Below are positions 46,022 to 61,000 of a stretch of 64,000 bases of DNA, piece by piece. Where the stretch lies: NCBI RefSeq assembly GCF_040802235.1, contig NC_133167.1, positions 41,786,001-41,850,000 of the forward strand. The letters run 5' to 3'. The position numbers and the translations under genes are program-made. Under the pieces are notes generated by a model. That model searched no databases. It saw only the letters and a program-made list of their open reading frames with translations, and was not told the DNA's origin. The stretch's first letter is position 1; every line of letters begins with the position of its first letter. This stretch comes from Manis javanica (lineage: Eukaryota; Chordata; Mammalia; Pholidota; Manidae).

Positions 46022-49000
46022 CTTTAATAATAACAGAATAAAATATAAACAATATTCAAAAGAAATTTCTAATTCAAGACACTTATATAGAAATATAATC
46101 ATATGGACAAAGTAAATGAAAAGTCCTCCGATTAAGTCCACTTTAAAAGTTATGGATACCTAAAGAGCAGGTAAATTTATAAAAAGCACAGTTTTGAATT
46201 ATCCTTAAAACACACTCACAAAACATCTCTAACACCTGTTTTCAATGTATTTTGTTTGGCTTAATATCCTATATCCTTTACTGTATGTTAAAGCTGAAAT
46301 AGAAATAGAGTAGAATAATCCAACAAAGAGTTACACAAATCATCTTGTTTCTCATAACAATATCTAGATCTATTTTAAAACCTGTTTTACCTCTTAGTCT
46401 CCTTAGACAGCAGCAATGAATTTATAAACATGGAGCACAGGAAAGAAGCAGAAGGAAGCACATGGGCTGGAGTATGAAGAAGCTAGAGTAAAAAGAGAAA
46501 AATCGGGTTTCATTTAAAAAGGTTAAATGCCATGAGCTTTCTCCACAGAAAAACCAAACTAAACAAAAACTCTGTTCCTACATTTATACTAGCAACAGCC
46601 CTTCCCTTCGCCCCAGGTTGGGCCACAACAATCCCATAGTGTGAGTTTCTGCTATTTGGTTTATTATTCAAAAGGTTTATGTTACCAACTGATTGTATAA
46701 AAACTCTGACTTAAGGTGCTTTAGTGCATTTAACCTGTTTCATATTGTTTGTTTCATTAATTACTTACCTCACTAATTGCAGGTATGTTTTCTGTTAAGG
46801 GTAGTTGTACCAGCTCATTTTCCAAAGTCTTAGCTAATTTTTCATCCTGCTGCTGTGTGTGCTTTCCCAGTATGAAATAAAATGGGGTTGTCGGAAGACT
46901 TTCTTCTGCTAGTAGCTATAAGGATTTAGGACAAAGGGGGAATTACTTCAATATAAAAAGGAGGGTCAGCTTAAGAGAAAAAAGATCTAAAAATAATGAC
47001 ATTGGAGACTTTCTCAAAATAACTCAGCTAGATAGTGGAGGCCAGTGAACAAGCTCCACCTAGGCAGAGACTTTCTAAATGTTTTTTTTCCCTCACTTAT
47101 AAATAAAAGCAGATAGCCAAGAATCATCAGACCTGATGAAAGCCTACAAAATGAAAGACTGAACAAAACAGATGAAAGAAACAAAAAAATTATGAAAACG
47201 GACCACGCGAGAGGAAAAAAAATTTTGATGCTAAAGATGGGGAAACCTCCCAGAAAAACAGAAAAAAAACAAGAGGAAAACACAAATTTATTAAAGTACC
47301 ATTCTAGAAGGCCCAGCACTAAATAGGAATTCCAGAAAAATAACAGAGGAAATAGAGGCAAAGGAGTAATTCTACCTTAGTCATTTCTCTGATCAAAACT
47401 CTATAAGAGGTTCTGCATTTCACCCAGAGGAAAAGCCAGTTTTTTAATCAAGGCCTACTTTGCTGCATAAAAAAATGGCAAGCTGCACCCCACATTCCCA
47501 TTTCCTCTATTCTCCCCCTCATAATTCTTATCACTTTCTACAGTACTAAACATTTTACTTATTTAATACTTGTTGTTCATTGTCTCTATCTTCCTACTAA
47601 GCTATAGACACCACAAGTTTGGACACTTGACTATTTTGCTCATTGCTGTATCCCAAGAATCCAGAATAGCCCTCAGCAATATTGATGATAACAAAGTTGT
47701 AAAACAAACCATGAATTTTCAGAGGAAAATGAACAAGCCACATTACAGATAAAGGATAAAGAATAAGAATGGTATGGGATTTCTTTAACAGCTAGAGCTA
47801 TAAGATAATACCTTCAAAGTTCTAAGACAAGTATGATTTTCAACCTACTACTCAATATCCTACTAACCAATTAAGAGGGAGAGAACAAAAACATTCCCAA
47901 ACACTCAAGGTCTTAAATTTGCTTCCATGCAATAACAGAATGTGCTTCACCAAAGCAAGGGAGAAACCAAAGAGAAAAGAGAACTATGGGATTTTTTATA
48001 GTAGAGGTGAAATGAATTCCCAGAATGATGGTGAATATAGATCCTATGACTACTGTGCTACAGGTTTATAGAGTAATCAGTCTAGATTGAAGGTCAGAAG
48101 GCTCTTGGAAATATTTCTTCAAGACTCAGAAGAATACCTAATGTGTCTGAAAATACTGAGAGATCTGCATAACTTTAGTAGAATTTTGGGGTGAATTATA
48201 TAAGAAGTAAATTGAAAGCTAAGCAAATGAAAAAAGAAGGCAATCATTAACTTCAGAGAAAACAAAAACTTGAGAAAAAAATGGGAAAAATTTGCTACTA
48301 TATGATTCAGCTATGAGTTGTGTTTACATGGTTATAACAATGAATAAATTTAATTTATATAGAGAAAATTGGGGGGCAGGAAGGGTGTGTGTCTTATGTA
48401 TATGGAGTGAATGCTGATATAAGAGCTAAAGTGTTAACTTCAATAGATCAGCTAACAAATACATAAATCTGAAAAATCTACAATTAGCAATGTAAACGTG
48501 TTTCTTAAGAGATATGGAGGTAAAAGCTGAATGTTATTATCTTTGTGGGTAATGGCAGTGGTGTTAGAAAAGTTTTTCCTGAGAAGAGTTACAGAACTAT
48601 TTAGCTCTTTAAATCACAAGGATAACTTACTGATACTAAAAATGAAAACATTTAAAAGTACTATAGCCTCAAAAGAGACAAGTAGTTTATAAGTGTATGG
48701 TTTTAAATTTCAAATTAGGGCAGGTGAAACATTTTTCTCAGCTGAGTTCTAAAAGATAACCTTATCTTTATAGGGAGGCAATGTAGTCTGCACTACAAGT
48801 GGCTAAAACATACCTGTTTGCTTGTTGGTGTGAGTTTCTCTTCTGGAGACTTTGTACTGAACGTCAACAAACTCTGAAAAAGGAGATTTAATCATGCAAA
48901 GGATAAATTCGAGAGTGCAGATCTAAATAAAGATGTCAAAGTTAGAAAATGAGAAGGCCAACTTTTCACCTTGTGTGTGTGTGTGTGTGTATATATCTGC

Positions 49001-52000
49001 CCACAGAAAAATAGTAACACATTAAAACATTATTTAATAACTGTTGTGATGGTTACAAGATTGTTCTGAGAGATATTTTAGAAGTGGTAATGAAATGAAA
49101 TTCAACTGATGGATCAAACTGAAGCCACTGTTCTCTTTATGCCACATCAAATACTAAAAAAACCAACTAAACAAACAGAAAACAAAACAAAAACAACTAG
49201 GCTAATAAGCACAATTTAAAATATTTTAGTCGTCTTCTGATGAAAACAATACTTAAGGAGTCTCAGAGGTGTGGGGTAAAGTGATGCTAATGTATTCACA
49301 CTGCTGTATTGAGCATATTAAATTATTTCTTTTGGGAAGTAAACCTTTAATGAAACTATTCCACCTGTTATGGGGCTGTTACTTTTAAATATTAAAACAA
49401 CTGAAAATTACATATACACAGTGATTGTCTTTTTTTGAGATGGGATGGTTACCTGTGATTTTGTTAGGAAATAAAACTGTGATCTGTTTAGCCACTGGTA
49501 AGCTTCTGAGGTGAATGATTCAGGGACATCTCGGGGAACAAACACTCCCCAGGTGACTTCCTCTCTGCAGATATTCTTTTGAATATACAATGGCCTTGGC
49601 TCACTAGGTTTAAATACAAACACTAGAGGGAAAAAACAGACAGACAATAATATTTTGCCTGCAAATGTGAGTTCTAGCCTCAGGTTGGGAGACCACGGTA
49701 ATCCTGGGACTTGCGCCTTTGAATAAATAGCCCAGGTCATGATTATTTTAAGCTTTGATTCAGCAAATATCTACTGGTGTCTACTATGCTTATGACATGC
49801 TGAGCAGGTTTGGAATGAGGGCTGTGAAGATGAAAAAGATAAAGAAGCAGCTCTGCCCCAGAGATGAGGGCCCACTGCAGAAGGCAGACACCAAAACTAC
49901 TGCACATTTTGTCTTAAGTATGGGATTGGAGACCTGTAGGAAGCACATGAAGAGTAGAGAAGGAATAATGAAAGCTTCCAAGGAAAACTGGAAATACTTC
50001 AAAGGGGTGAAATCCTGGATTTTGAATGCTTAGTAAGAACTGGCACTTTGAAAAATGAGGAATGTTCTGGAGCCATCCAAGAACTAAATATGAATGCATA
50101 TTTAACAGGTGTTGGAGAAAGAACTCAAGAACCGAAGGCAAGTGCCTATGCAAAATAGCTTCAAATGAACATCTGATTTAAGGCAAGTTTGGCTTACATT
50201 ATATTAAAAATGTTAAAAAGAAAACTTAGGTAATAGATCTCTACTATCAAAGTATGGTCCGTACTTACAGTCTGAACCCGCTGAAGACTGAGAGATTGCA
50301 GCAATATTCTCTGAATTAGGATCAGGTTCCATAACTCTAATATTTAATTTTGTACTCCATTCCACTAGGGGAAGAAAACCCACAATTCACTTCTAAGAAG
50401 AGATTAACCAAAAGCTTTTTTAAGTTTGCTATTTTAAGTTCATATTCTTAGTCTTTATTGGGACCATCAATTCTATTATTCATAGATAGAGGGATTTTAC
50501 ACTTCCAAATAACACATGGAGAGGAGACACACTGAAATTATCTGTGGAAGGCTGCATTAAAGCAAGGGGCAGGATGCAGAAAAAACAAAGCACTCCTTCC
50601 ATACACTATGAAATGGTTATTCTTTCAGTGCAACTACTGCCTGGTGCTGTTCTGCTTCTGCTGCTGTTAAACATGGGCAAAATGTTAACTAGTCACTATC
50701 GAGAATATAAAAAAATGTGTTACCAACCACACTCATCACTAAGCAACTGCCATGTCTTCCATACATATCCTCAAATGAGTAAAATGCCACTAAGTCCATA
50801 TTTGCTAGAACTGTGGCAGGCTACAATCAAATTGAAAGCTTCCAGGAATACTGCATGTTAACATGCATTATAGATTAGCAGAAATACTCCTCAAACTGTT
50901 ATGAGGACTGAGAGTAAGTATGGAGGGTAACAGACAGCCACACACAGTGAAGAAAGGTAAGGACAGTAGAAGTTGATTTACTGACAATTAGGAAGTTTAT
51001 AAATAGTTTAAGTCTATTATAGGCCTAGTGTTTCAAATTATAATAGTATAATATGTCATGTGAAAAATTATATATGCTCTGGGTAGACACATGAAGATTA
51101 TCACCCAGGAGTCCTAAAATATGAAGTCTAATGGCCACTTCCTATGTGCTTTGCCTAGTTGCTTACAGTAAAAAATATCTTACATGCACAGCTGAGCAGA
51201 TTCCAACAGCATAGAAAGTCAATTTCAGCAGCACCGAGAAGATACTTTGAGCAAGTCAGTCTCCCAAAGCAAAGATGCCTAGATCAAAACCACACGAATG
51301 TCAGCAAGTTCCTTCTAGCACACACAGTCTCAGAGAACTGAGGACTCTTGGCACGGTATTAGTTTTCTGCAGTGCAGATATTTAGAAAGACACCTAAGTT
51401 GTTGTCCTTAGATATACTGCAGAAAAAGGGGCTAAGGAGTACAAAAGGTAAGGTTTATTTATTTAGCAACTTTATTTCTTTAGAAGAGCAGTATGATGAC
51501 CAATTCTTTCCTCCAATATCCTGTGCAGTATAATAATTAACATATATAGAGAAAATATATGTGAAGCATGTAAAATCATTTAACAAAAAACCTTTTTTAA
51601 TGCTCATTTACCTAGAGGAGGAAAACCTGCAAAATGAATTCTGAAGAAAGTTTCACATAGTAAACTCAGAATCAGGCCTGTTGGGAACTAGAAACATTTC
51701 TTAGCCATCTGTCACTGTGCCTCTATTGCCCAGTTACCTGAGGTCAAGTGTAGATACTGCTTTATTTACCCCTGCCCTTCTTTGAATCAATGAGCTTTGA
51801 GCCTGACATCATTTTTATGGGAAAACATACAAGATAAGCACTGTTTGGGTCCACTGAGGCTTATGTATGGCTTCTATTATCATGTAGCACACCCATGAAG
51901 AGTATTTATTACAAAGAAAAAAATCTGTAAGAATTAAATGTTAATCCTGATTTCAGAAATGGGTGAATCATAGCACACAGCTCATATACCTAGAATTTTT

Positions 52001-55000
52001 AGCTTCCTAGCATTTTGGTTAGCTGCTGGCCCCAATGGCCCACAGACTACCTTTAGAGAAAAAATAAATTATTACTGAAGTTTATGTAAAAGGACTTAAT
52101 AAATTTTTAAAAGTACTATACACTCCCAAATTATTTTCCTTACCTAATTTTCCCAGCTCGTTGACAAAATGTACATTTAAGTTCCCATGTTTCTGAATCC
52201 CATATTGTAACTGTTTCTTCAAAACTAACTGCTAGTAAAGAGCCATCTTCAGAGAAACAACAGTTAGTTGCTTGGTATTTGTGGTAACTACCTACAAAGT
52301 CACAAGTCCAGCCAACAGCTTTTTCTGTGGAAATGTAGAGGATAGAGTTTAGAAATGGTACAAATATTAGAGAATATCTTAGGGAAGTTATATGCAATTG
52401 GGATTAAGAAACAAAACAACAAACCTGATTCCTAAAACTTTAGTTAGAAATGCTACAAAGCATTGACTGATTAGAAATTTATGCCCCTTCCTGAAAACCC
52501 TGACCGCCCCCTAGTGGTACAATGAAATAACTAATTGTGAAAACCCTTTATACTATATCCTCAAAGTGGAATAATCAGCATTATGATTAAACAAGAATAT
52601 TATATAGTTTTTTGGGAAAGAGACATGTAAAAATGTCAGCTCTTAAATTATTTAAAATTAGGCAGTATACTGTAGCATTAAATAATATAGAAAATGTTCT
52701 CTCAGAATGGACATAATTCATGAGATAAATATATCAATTCTTAAAATTACATATTCTTTAGATATCCTGTACTTAATGAACTTACTGTATATATCAGAAT
52801 CATCTGTTAATATCCATACTTTGAAATGACCATCTTTACTAGCTGTAACCAAAGTGGGGTCTTTAGATTTTCTTGCATTACAGAAACAAACAGCTGTGAT
52901 GTGGTCTTCATGTGGCATGTTAACCTTTGTATTAAGAACAAACCTAGTAGGAAGGAAACCATAAATTTATTCTTACATCTGGAAAATCTCATAAATTGAC
53001 ATTTAAGAATTTCTTACATACTGTACATTTTACAATAGCATCTTTAAGAAAGAGCAACTGATATATTATCACCTCGAATGACAAACAACTGAATGCGCTC
53101 TAATGGCCAAGGGAAGCAAGAATTCTAACACATTATCTTTGTGTAACTTCCATGACATAGAGATGATTATGTACAGTGTCAACTTACTGTACAAAGGAGT
53201 ATAAAATAGGGGTCACTCACAAAATACTACTTGAAAGCCTATTGTACTATACTCTGCAGGAAAACTATATAGAACACAGATGCTTCACTACTGTGAGCAT
53301 AAGCAAAAAATGGAATGGCTGCCAAAGTTCCTACTTATGGAAAGAAAATACAGAAAGAAAACTACCTATTCACATTGCACTGGTCAATATTTAATATTTA
53401 TAGTCACCCGAACTACCTCTCAGAGCTTGTTTCCAGCTTGACAGGGCACTGCTGTGAATGAAGATAACTGCTGCATATTAAAACATCAAGGCAAGATAGT
53501 GTGATTTATAAGAAGTCTAGATTCTAAGAGGGGTGACTAGGGATAATTACTTAATCCCCCTGGGCTTGTTTCCTCACCTGTGAAATGTGGAAAACAAGCT
53601 TATCTTAGAGTGTCCCTATGAAGATTAATAAGACAACAGGTATGAAAGCACTAATCCTGGTGCTTGGCACACAGCAAGGACTTGGTAAATGGCTACAACC
53701 ATGGTATGAGATACTAGTGAGACTCTACCTAATCAAAACACACGCTACACTGTGCTCATCTCTGCTTCCTACCACTACCATTTTCCCAAAGAAGGTAGTA
53801 GTATGTTAATAAAAGAGCAAAGGAACCAAGACATTTGAATTCTAATCCTGGATTTGCCTGGAATTAGGTATTATGTCCTTGGGGGTGTCTCTTTTTCATG
53901 TTTCCTCATTTATGTACTAAGATGACACTGTAACTTGGAAGATATCACTGTGTTCTTAGAGCAGAAAGCTTGAAGACTTTATAACACCTCTCATTTGTCT
54001 AAATCTAAAGCTCATTAAAATGAAACCCCTCAAAGACCAACAACTGAAGACATAGAAAGTCAAATATTTTCTACTATGACATTAAATGGCTATATAGTAT
54101 TACCCTTGTGTTTTTTTATTGTATATCCACAGTTTCATTTGCAATTCAAGCTCTGTTTCCTTTTCTTGACGTTGTTCCACTGTTGCAAGCCAGGTACCAT
54201 AGCAGCCAAATGCAGCCTTTGTTAATTCAATTTGGATCAGACCATAATCACTGATATATTCTTGCTGTATAATATCTAACTGATGGGTTAAAAAAATCCA
54301 AAATGACAATTAATGTAAATACATAAATAAATGCTAAAGCTTTAAAGGAATGGTAATTAACTACAAAGCCAACTTCTAGACTCTATAGTAATAGATTATC
54401 AAAGGGAAAGATGAAATAATTGTTAGTTATGGGCAAAAAAGTTGTCATTAAAAAAGAAAGCACATTATATAGTACCAATTCAGTGGTGAGTATTCTTGAT
54501 TCATTTGAATTTTAGTGGACTATGACCCATTTATAAGATAAAACAGAACCTTTAGTTTATAGTAATGCACCTCTCTTGTATCTATGAACAAATAGTTTCA
54601 CAAAAAAATCTCAAGGTTAGATTCCACTTCCCTAAAAAGAAGAGCAAAAACAAAGTCTACAATTTTTAAGAAGGGAGTAAAAAGCAATATTGTAAGTAAG
54701 CCAACATTTTATCTATGGTTGTTTCTTTTTTATCCCAATTCCTCATGTATTTATTAAACACCTGCTATGTGCCTATTATTTCCAGGCATAAATGTACAAA
54801 GATCAGTGAGTATCGTTACTTTGAGAGGTTTAAGGCAATGGAGAGAAGATCGAAGGGTTACAGCTGCCATGACTGTAATCCACGAAGGGTACTGTGGGAC
54901 ACAGAGGAAGAAGTAGGATGTCTGGATTACATTTATCAGGTTTAATAAGAAGAATTGAAAATTTTATTGTCACTATGTAAATATGACATGTTTCAACACA

Positions 55001-58000
55001 AAGCAGAAACATATTTATATTGTCAACCTTCATATTCTTATTTCCTATCCTTGTGACTAAAAGGTACAGATGGGTTTGACAGCTAATTAGAGTGCAGGTT
55101 GAAACAAAGTAAAACAAAGAGAGAGCCAGCACAAGAGTGAAACTGGGTTATACGTAAACTTAACTCTTCAGCCATGACTTCATTAGAATTATGCTGTAAA
55201 CAACTGAACTAAGTAACCACAGACAATATTTACTATGTCCAGTAAATGTAGGTAGAGAATCTTGTTTTAGAAGCTACTAAATAAGTAACTTGACCCCAGT
55301 GGTGCTGTAAAGAGCTTTCATTAGTTTTAATGTCATTTAATGGATCAAAATCTTACATTGTATAACTGCTTATCATGCTGGAGAGAATAAAACTGCAAAT
55401 GGCCAGGTTTTCCATTCAAAACCAAAGCCTTAGTTCTTGGATCAATCATCAAACCAGTAAAGATATTGCTGTCTGCAAAAGAAGTGACAAACAGTAGTGG
55501 AAATGAGACAAATATTCACTTTTAAAATGTACATGACTTCAAATCCACTGGGTTGTGCAGTACCTTTCACTAGGCCTTGGATTACTGCAGATGCCTCAAG
55601 GTTTCGCTGAATAACTATTATCTCTGTGGTTAAAAAAAGAAAAAAAAATTAAACATAAATAGGTCAGAACTTCAAGGTCAAAAAAAAATCACTTGAATTT
55701 ATATAATTCTGAAATACACCAGGATACAAAGCAAGTGAGTAAGTTACTGGTTACTGGAAAATAAGGAATATATTTTGTGATTCAGCTGAAAAACTAGGGA
55801 TGGGGATAAGGGACTGTCAGTTGGGGAGTCTCAAGTTTTATTGAGTGCCTTTCAATATATTTTAAGTGTTACTTCAGAACCTTATATACCCTAAAAGAGA
55901 CAGCTGACTTTGAAATGATTCATTGCACTAATGGATTGCTCACAGTTATGTTCTTTTTTTTGAAAGGAAAGAAGGCAACGGGCTATAGGATCTACATCTA
56001 GTGAACAGTAACAGGATAAGCAAAAAGTTTGAGAAATACAAGATTGCTCCCCTCTCTCTCAGAATCCACGGACTCCCACGCAGAGATAATGGCTGTATTA
56101 AGGGAGACTCTCCCAGTGCTCTTTCGAAAATGCCATTATATTAAGGAAAGCACAAATGCTCACTTCAAACCTTCACTTTACTTCCCCACATCATCCCACA
56201 TAAAAAGGTTTTGAAATATAAGTGGCATAAGAATAATCAAATACACTTAGCCCTACATTTTCATAAAAACAATTCTGAAAACATTGGATTCTGGTGACAT
56301 GTAGGGGCAGAAAGGGGTAGAGAAAAGAGGAGGAATGGAATAAAAAATGCTCACTAAGTCTTATGCTACACTTGAGTAGTCTTAGGTCCCTTCCATTCCC
56401 TACAGAGGTTAATCAAGGCATCACACAAATTTTATTTCCTTACAATAGCAGATTTAGACTTACTATTATCAGAGTGAGAAGTACAGAACAGATCCCCTGC
56501 TGGCGACACTGAGATGTGTTCAATAGTAGCTCCTAAACGGGGGAGGAACTCCTTATTTTTCTCTGTTGCATCACGCCACTCTACAAGGACAGACTCACGA
56601 CCACCACTCAACAGACTGGTACCTTCTCATCCATCCATAAATATGAAAAGGACAGTGTTTTGAGGGAAAAAAAAAATAGAAAAATGTAATATTAAAATTT
56701 TTCCTACTAGCTTAAAAAAATAAACTTTTTTTAAAATATGCAAACAAGTGTCTTCATATTTGTAAAAATACTGTTAAGACAAAAGATTTTAAGATCACTG
56801 GTTTAGGTATTTTCCTTTCCAACAGTGTCTGACTAGTGTGTTTGCTGACCAACTCTTCTACTATAAACTAGAAAAACTGAACAAAATAAACATCCTCTAG
56901 GCTCAGATGGCTTCACTGGTGGATATTTCCAAACATTTACGGAAAAAAAATAAACCAATTCACAGTTTCCCAGGTAACAAAGAAGAATGAACACTTTCCA
57001 ATTTGTTTCACAAGATCAACATTAACATCCCACTTATATCAATGGATAGATCATCCAGATACAAAATCAATCAAGAAACAATGGCTTCAGATGACACATT
57101 AGACCAAATGGACTTCATAAATATACATAGAACATTACATGCAAAACAGCAGAATACATTCTTTTCAACTGCACATGGAACATTCTCCAGGGCCGATCAC
57201 ATTAGACCACAAAGCAACTATCAGTGAATTCAAGAAGACTGAAATCACACCAAGCATCTTTTCCAACCACAACAGTGTGAAACTGTGAGTCAGTTACAAG
57301 GGAAAAACTGACTGGGGAAAACATGAACACATGGAGGCTAAACACACACTACTGAACAACCAATGGGTCAATTCGGAAATCAGGAAGGAAATCAAAAAAT
57401 ACTTGGAGCATAATGAAAACAAAAACGGTTCAAAATCTTCAGGATGCAGCAGCAAAGGCAGTTCTAAGAGGGAAGTTTTTAATGATACAGGCCTATAACA
57501 GGAAACAAGAAAAATCTTGAGCATTCTAACCCTACGCCTAAAGGAACTAGAAAAAAAAGAGGCATAAACAAAGCCCAAAGTTAGTAGAAGGAAGTGATAT
57601 CAGAGCACAAATAAATTATATAGAGACTGAAAAAAACAACACAAAAGATCAATGAAACTAAGAACTGGTTCTTTTGAAAAGATAAAAGTGACAAACTTTT
57701 AGCTAGGCTTATCAAGAAAAAAAGAGAGGACTCAAACTCAGAAATGAGAGAGAAGTTATAACTGATACCACAGAAATCCAATTATAAGACAATTCTAGGA
57801 GAAATTACATGCTAACAAATTGGACAACCTAGAAGAAATGGATAAATTCCTGGAAACATCTAATCTCCCAAGACTGAACCAGGAAGAAATAAAAAATCTG
57901 AACAGAATAATTATTACTAATGAAATTAAAGAAGTAATAAAAAATCTCCCAACAAACAAAAGTCCAGTGCCTCATGGTTTCACAGAATTCTACCAAACAC

Positions 58001-61000
58001 AGACAATGAATTCGCACTGACATTACTAATTTTTTTCTGGATGTCTTGTCAGGCAAGGGAAACAAAAGCAAAAATACAGAAGTGGGACTATATCAAACTA
58101 AAAAAGCTTCTGCACAACAAAGGAAACCACCAACAAATGAAAATGCAACCTACTTGCATTAAAGAGGAGTTAATACCTATCCTTCTAAAATTATTTCAAA
58201 AACCTTAAGAGGAAAGAAAGCTTCCAAATTCTATGAGCCATCATCACCTTAGTACCAAAACCAAAGACCCTACAAAAAGAGAAAAGCATAAATCAATATA
58301 TCTGATGAACATAGGTGCAAAAATCCTTATTTAGCAAACCAAATTAAAGAAATACATTAAAAGGATCATTCATCACAACCAAGTAGGATTTATTCTAGGT
58401 ATGCGAGCAAGGATGGTTCAGTATCTGCAAATTAATCAATGTGATACACCACATTAACAAGATGAAGGATAAAAACCATGTGGTCATCTCAATAAATGCT
58501 GAAAAAGCATTTGCTAAAATCCAGCATCCATTCATGAAAGAAACTCTCAACAAAGCGAGTAAAGAGGGAATAGGATCAGGACCAATACAAGGATGCCCAC
58601 TCTCACCACTTTTATAAACATAGTACTTGGAAGTCCTAGCCATAGCAGTCAGGGAAGAAGAAGAAATAAAAGGCACCTAAATTCATGAGGAAGTACTAAA
58701 ATTGTGACTATGTGCAGATGATATAACAACATGTACAGAAAACCCTAAAGGCTCCACCAAAAAACTATTAGAATAAATGGATTCAGTAAAGTTGCAGGAT
58801 ATAAAACATATATATGTATAGATCTTTTGAATTCCTATATATAAATACAGAGAAATTAAGAAATCAATCTTATTTACAATAGTATTAAAATGAATAAAAT
58901 ACCTAGGAATAAAAATAACCAAAGACGTGAAAGACCTATACTCTGAAAACTGTAAGACACTGATGAAAGAAACTGAAGAAGACACACATAAATGGAAAGC
59001 TATTCATTGCTCATGGATAGAATATTGTTAAAATGGCCATACTGCCCAAAACAGTCAACAGTCAATACAATTCCTATTGAAGTATCAAAATACCAATGGC
59101 ATTTTTCACTGAACTAGAGAAAATAATCCTAAAATTTGTGTTAAACTCCATAAGACCCAGAAAAGCCAAAGCAATCTTGAGGAAGAGCAAAGCTAGGGAT
59201 ATTATGCTCCCTGACTTCAAACCATACTACAAAGTTACCAGTAATCAAGAGTACGGTACTGGCACAAGAACAGATACACAGACCAATGGAACAGGATAGC
59301 CCAGAAATAAGCCCATGCCTACACATGACAAAGGAGGCAAGAATATACAATGGGGAAAAAGACAGTCTCTTTAATAAATGGTGCTGGGAAAAATGGACAG
59401 CTACATGCAAAAGAAAGAAACTAAATCACTGTCTTATGCCATACACAAAAATAAACTAAAAATGGATTAAAGACCTAAATACAAGACCCAATACTATAAA
59501 ACTCCTAGAAGAAAACACAGACAATGAATTCGCACTGACATTACTAATTTTTTTCTGGATGTCTTGTCAGGCAAGGGAAACAAAAGCAAAAATACAGAAG
59601 TGGGACTATATCAAACTAAAAAAGCTTCTGCACAACAAAGGAAACCACCAACAAATGAAAATGCAACCTACTTTATGCAAGAATTTATTTGCAAATGATA
59701 CATCTAATAAAGGGTTAATATCCCAAATATATAAAGAATACATATCAAATGAATACCAAGAAAACCCAAATTAGCCAATTAAAAAATGGGCAGAGGAACT
59801 GAATAGACATTTTTCCAAATAACATGTAGATAGCCAACAGACACATGAAAAGATGCTCAACATCACTGATCAGACAAAGGCAAATCAAAACTACAATGAA
59901 ATATCACTACATTAGTATGAACAGGACATGAAATAACAAGAGTGTGGGCGAGGATGTGGAGAGAGGAGAACTCTAGTACACTGTTGGTGGGAAAGTATTT
60001 TGGCCAATACAGAAGCAGAATGGAGGTTTCTCAAAAAAAAAAAAAAATACCCCAAAAACAAAACAGAAAGTCCATATAGACTCAGAAATTCCACTTTTGG
60101 GAATTACCCAAAGGAAACAAAACCAGTAATTTAAAAAGATATATGGACTCCTGTGCTTTTTGCTGCATTATTTGCAATAATCAAGATAAAGAGGTGATGT
60201 AAATGTCCACTGATAGATGAATGAATAAAAAATATAAGGAGATAGGGTAAATGCACACAAACACAGAGAAATATTACTCAGCCATAAAAAATGGAATCAA
60301 CAATATGGATGGGCTTAAAGGGTGTTATGCTAGTGAGGTCAGTCAAACAGATAAAGACAAATACCATATGACTTCATCTATCAGTGGAATTTATAAAACA
60401 AACAAATGAAAAAAAGGAAACATACAGACACAGAAGGGACTGGTGGTTGTCATAGGAGAGGGAGGGTAGGAGGATCAATGAAATTAATTAATGAACGGGA
60501 AAAAAAGTGAGAATGTTTGGTATCTTGATCTATGTGACAGTTACATGAGCATGCCAAAATGCACTGAGCCGCACACAAAACACAAACTTCATTCACATAC
60601 CTCATGTTTCAATTTTAATTATTACACCTGCACTCACCTGTCACTGAAAAAGCCAAATCCATAACCATATCATGGTGCCAATGTAAACATGTGTATGTGT
60701 ATTTCTTATCATCATCAAAATTCCTCCTATTGGAGAAAACCGTAATTTGACCAAAAGCATAGTTAGGAAAATGATGGCATGCTTAGCATCTTAATGCACA
60801 AAAAGTACATTTCCTACTCCTATCCAGTTATTTCTACAAACAATAGGCCATCATGATATCCTAGCAGTTAGATAGTCACTATTGTCACACTACCCTGTTT
60901 ACTCAAAGGCTGACAAAGTTCCCTTCAATAAAACAATTATAGGCAAAATGGAATGTTTCACTTTCTACAAGCCCAAGGTTAAACACCCTAAAATAGCACG

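Larger units (their letters stand above)
52944..54103 (-). other. WDR75: WDR75 intron 12
   Basis: 1,160 bp, with two plus-oriented MIR elements listed separately and otherwise AT-rich DNA. Confidence 0.55.
56840..60625 (+). mobile_element. L1 in WDR75 intron 8 (antisense to the gene)
   Basis: About 3.8 kb of plus-oriented L1 ORF2 and 3' UTR. A small ORF2 piece at 56880-56960 is followed by endonuclease text from about 57000 ([20 protein letters not shown]). The body includes the region coding [19 protein letters not shown] (about 57950), the reverse-transcriptase remains (58230-58760) and the C-terminal part (59096-59770), and it ends near 60.6 kb. Stops are common, so no active protein is encoded. 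It carries an exact 161-bp internal duplication (57995-58155 and 59513-59673). Its 3' end reaches almost to the donor of WDR75 exon 8. Confidence 0.9.

Noticed and set aside
51960-52060. Candidate location for WDR75 exon 15 (reads LWAIGASS on the minus strand)
   Set aside because: It does not match the protein and has stops. The true exon is at 51184-51278, where the sequence matches in phase.
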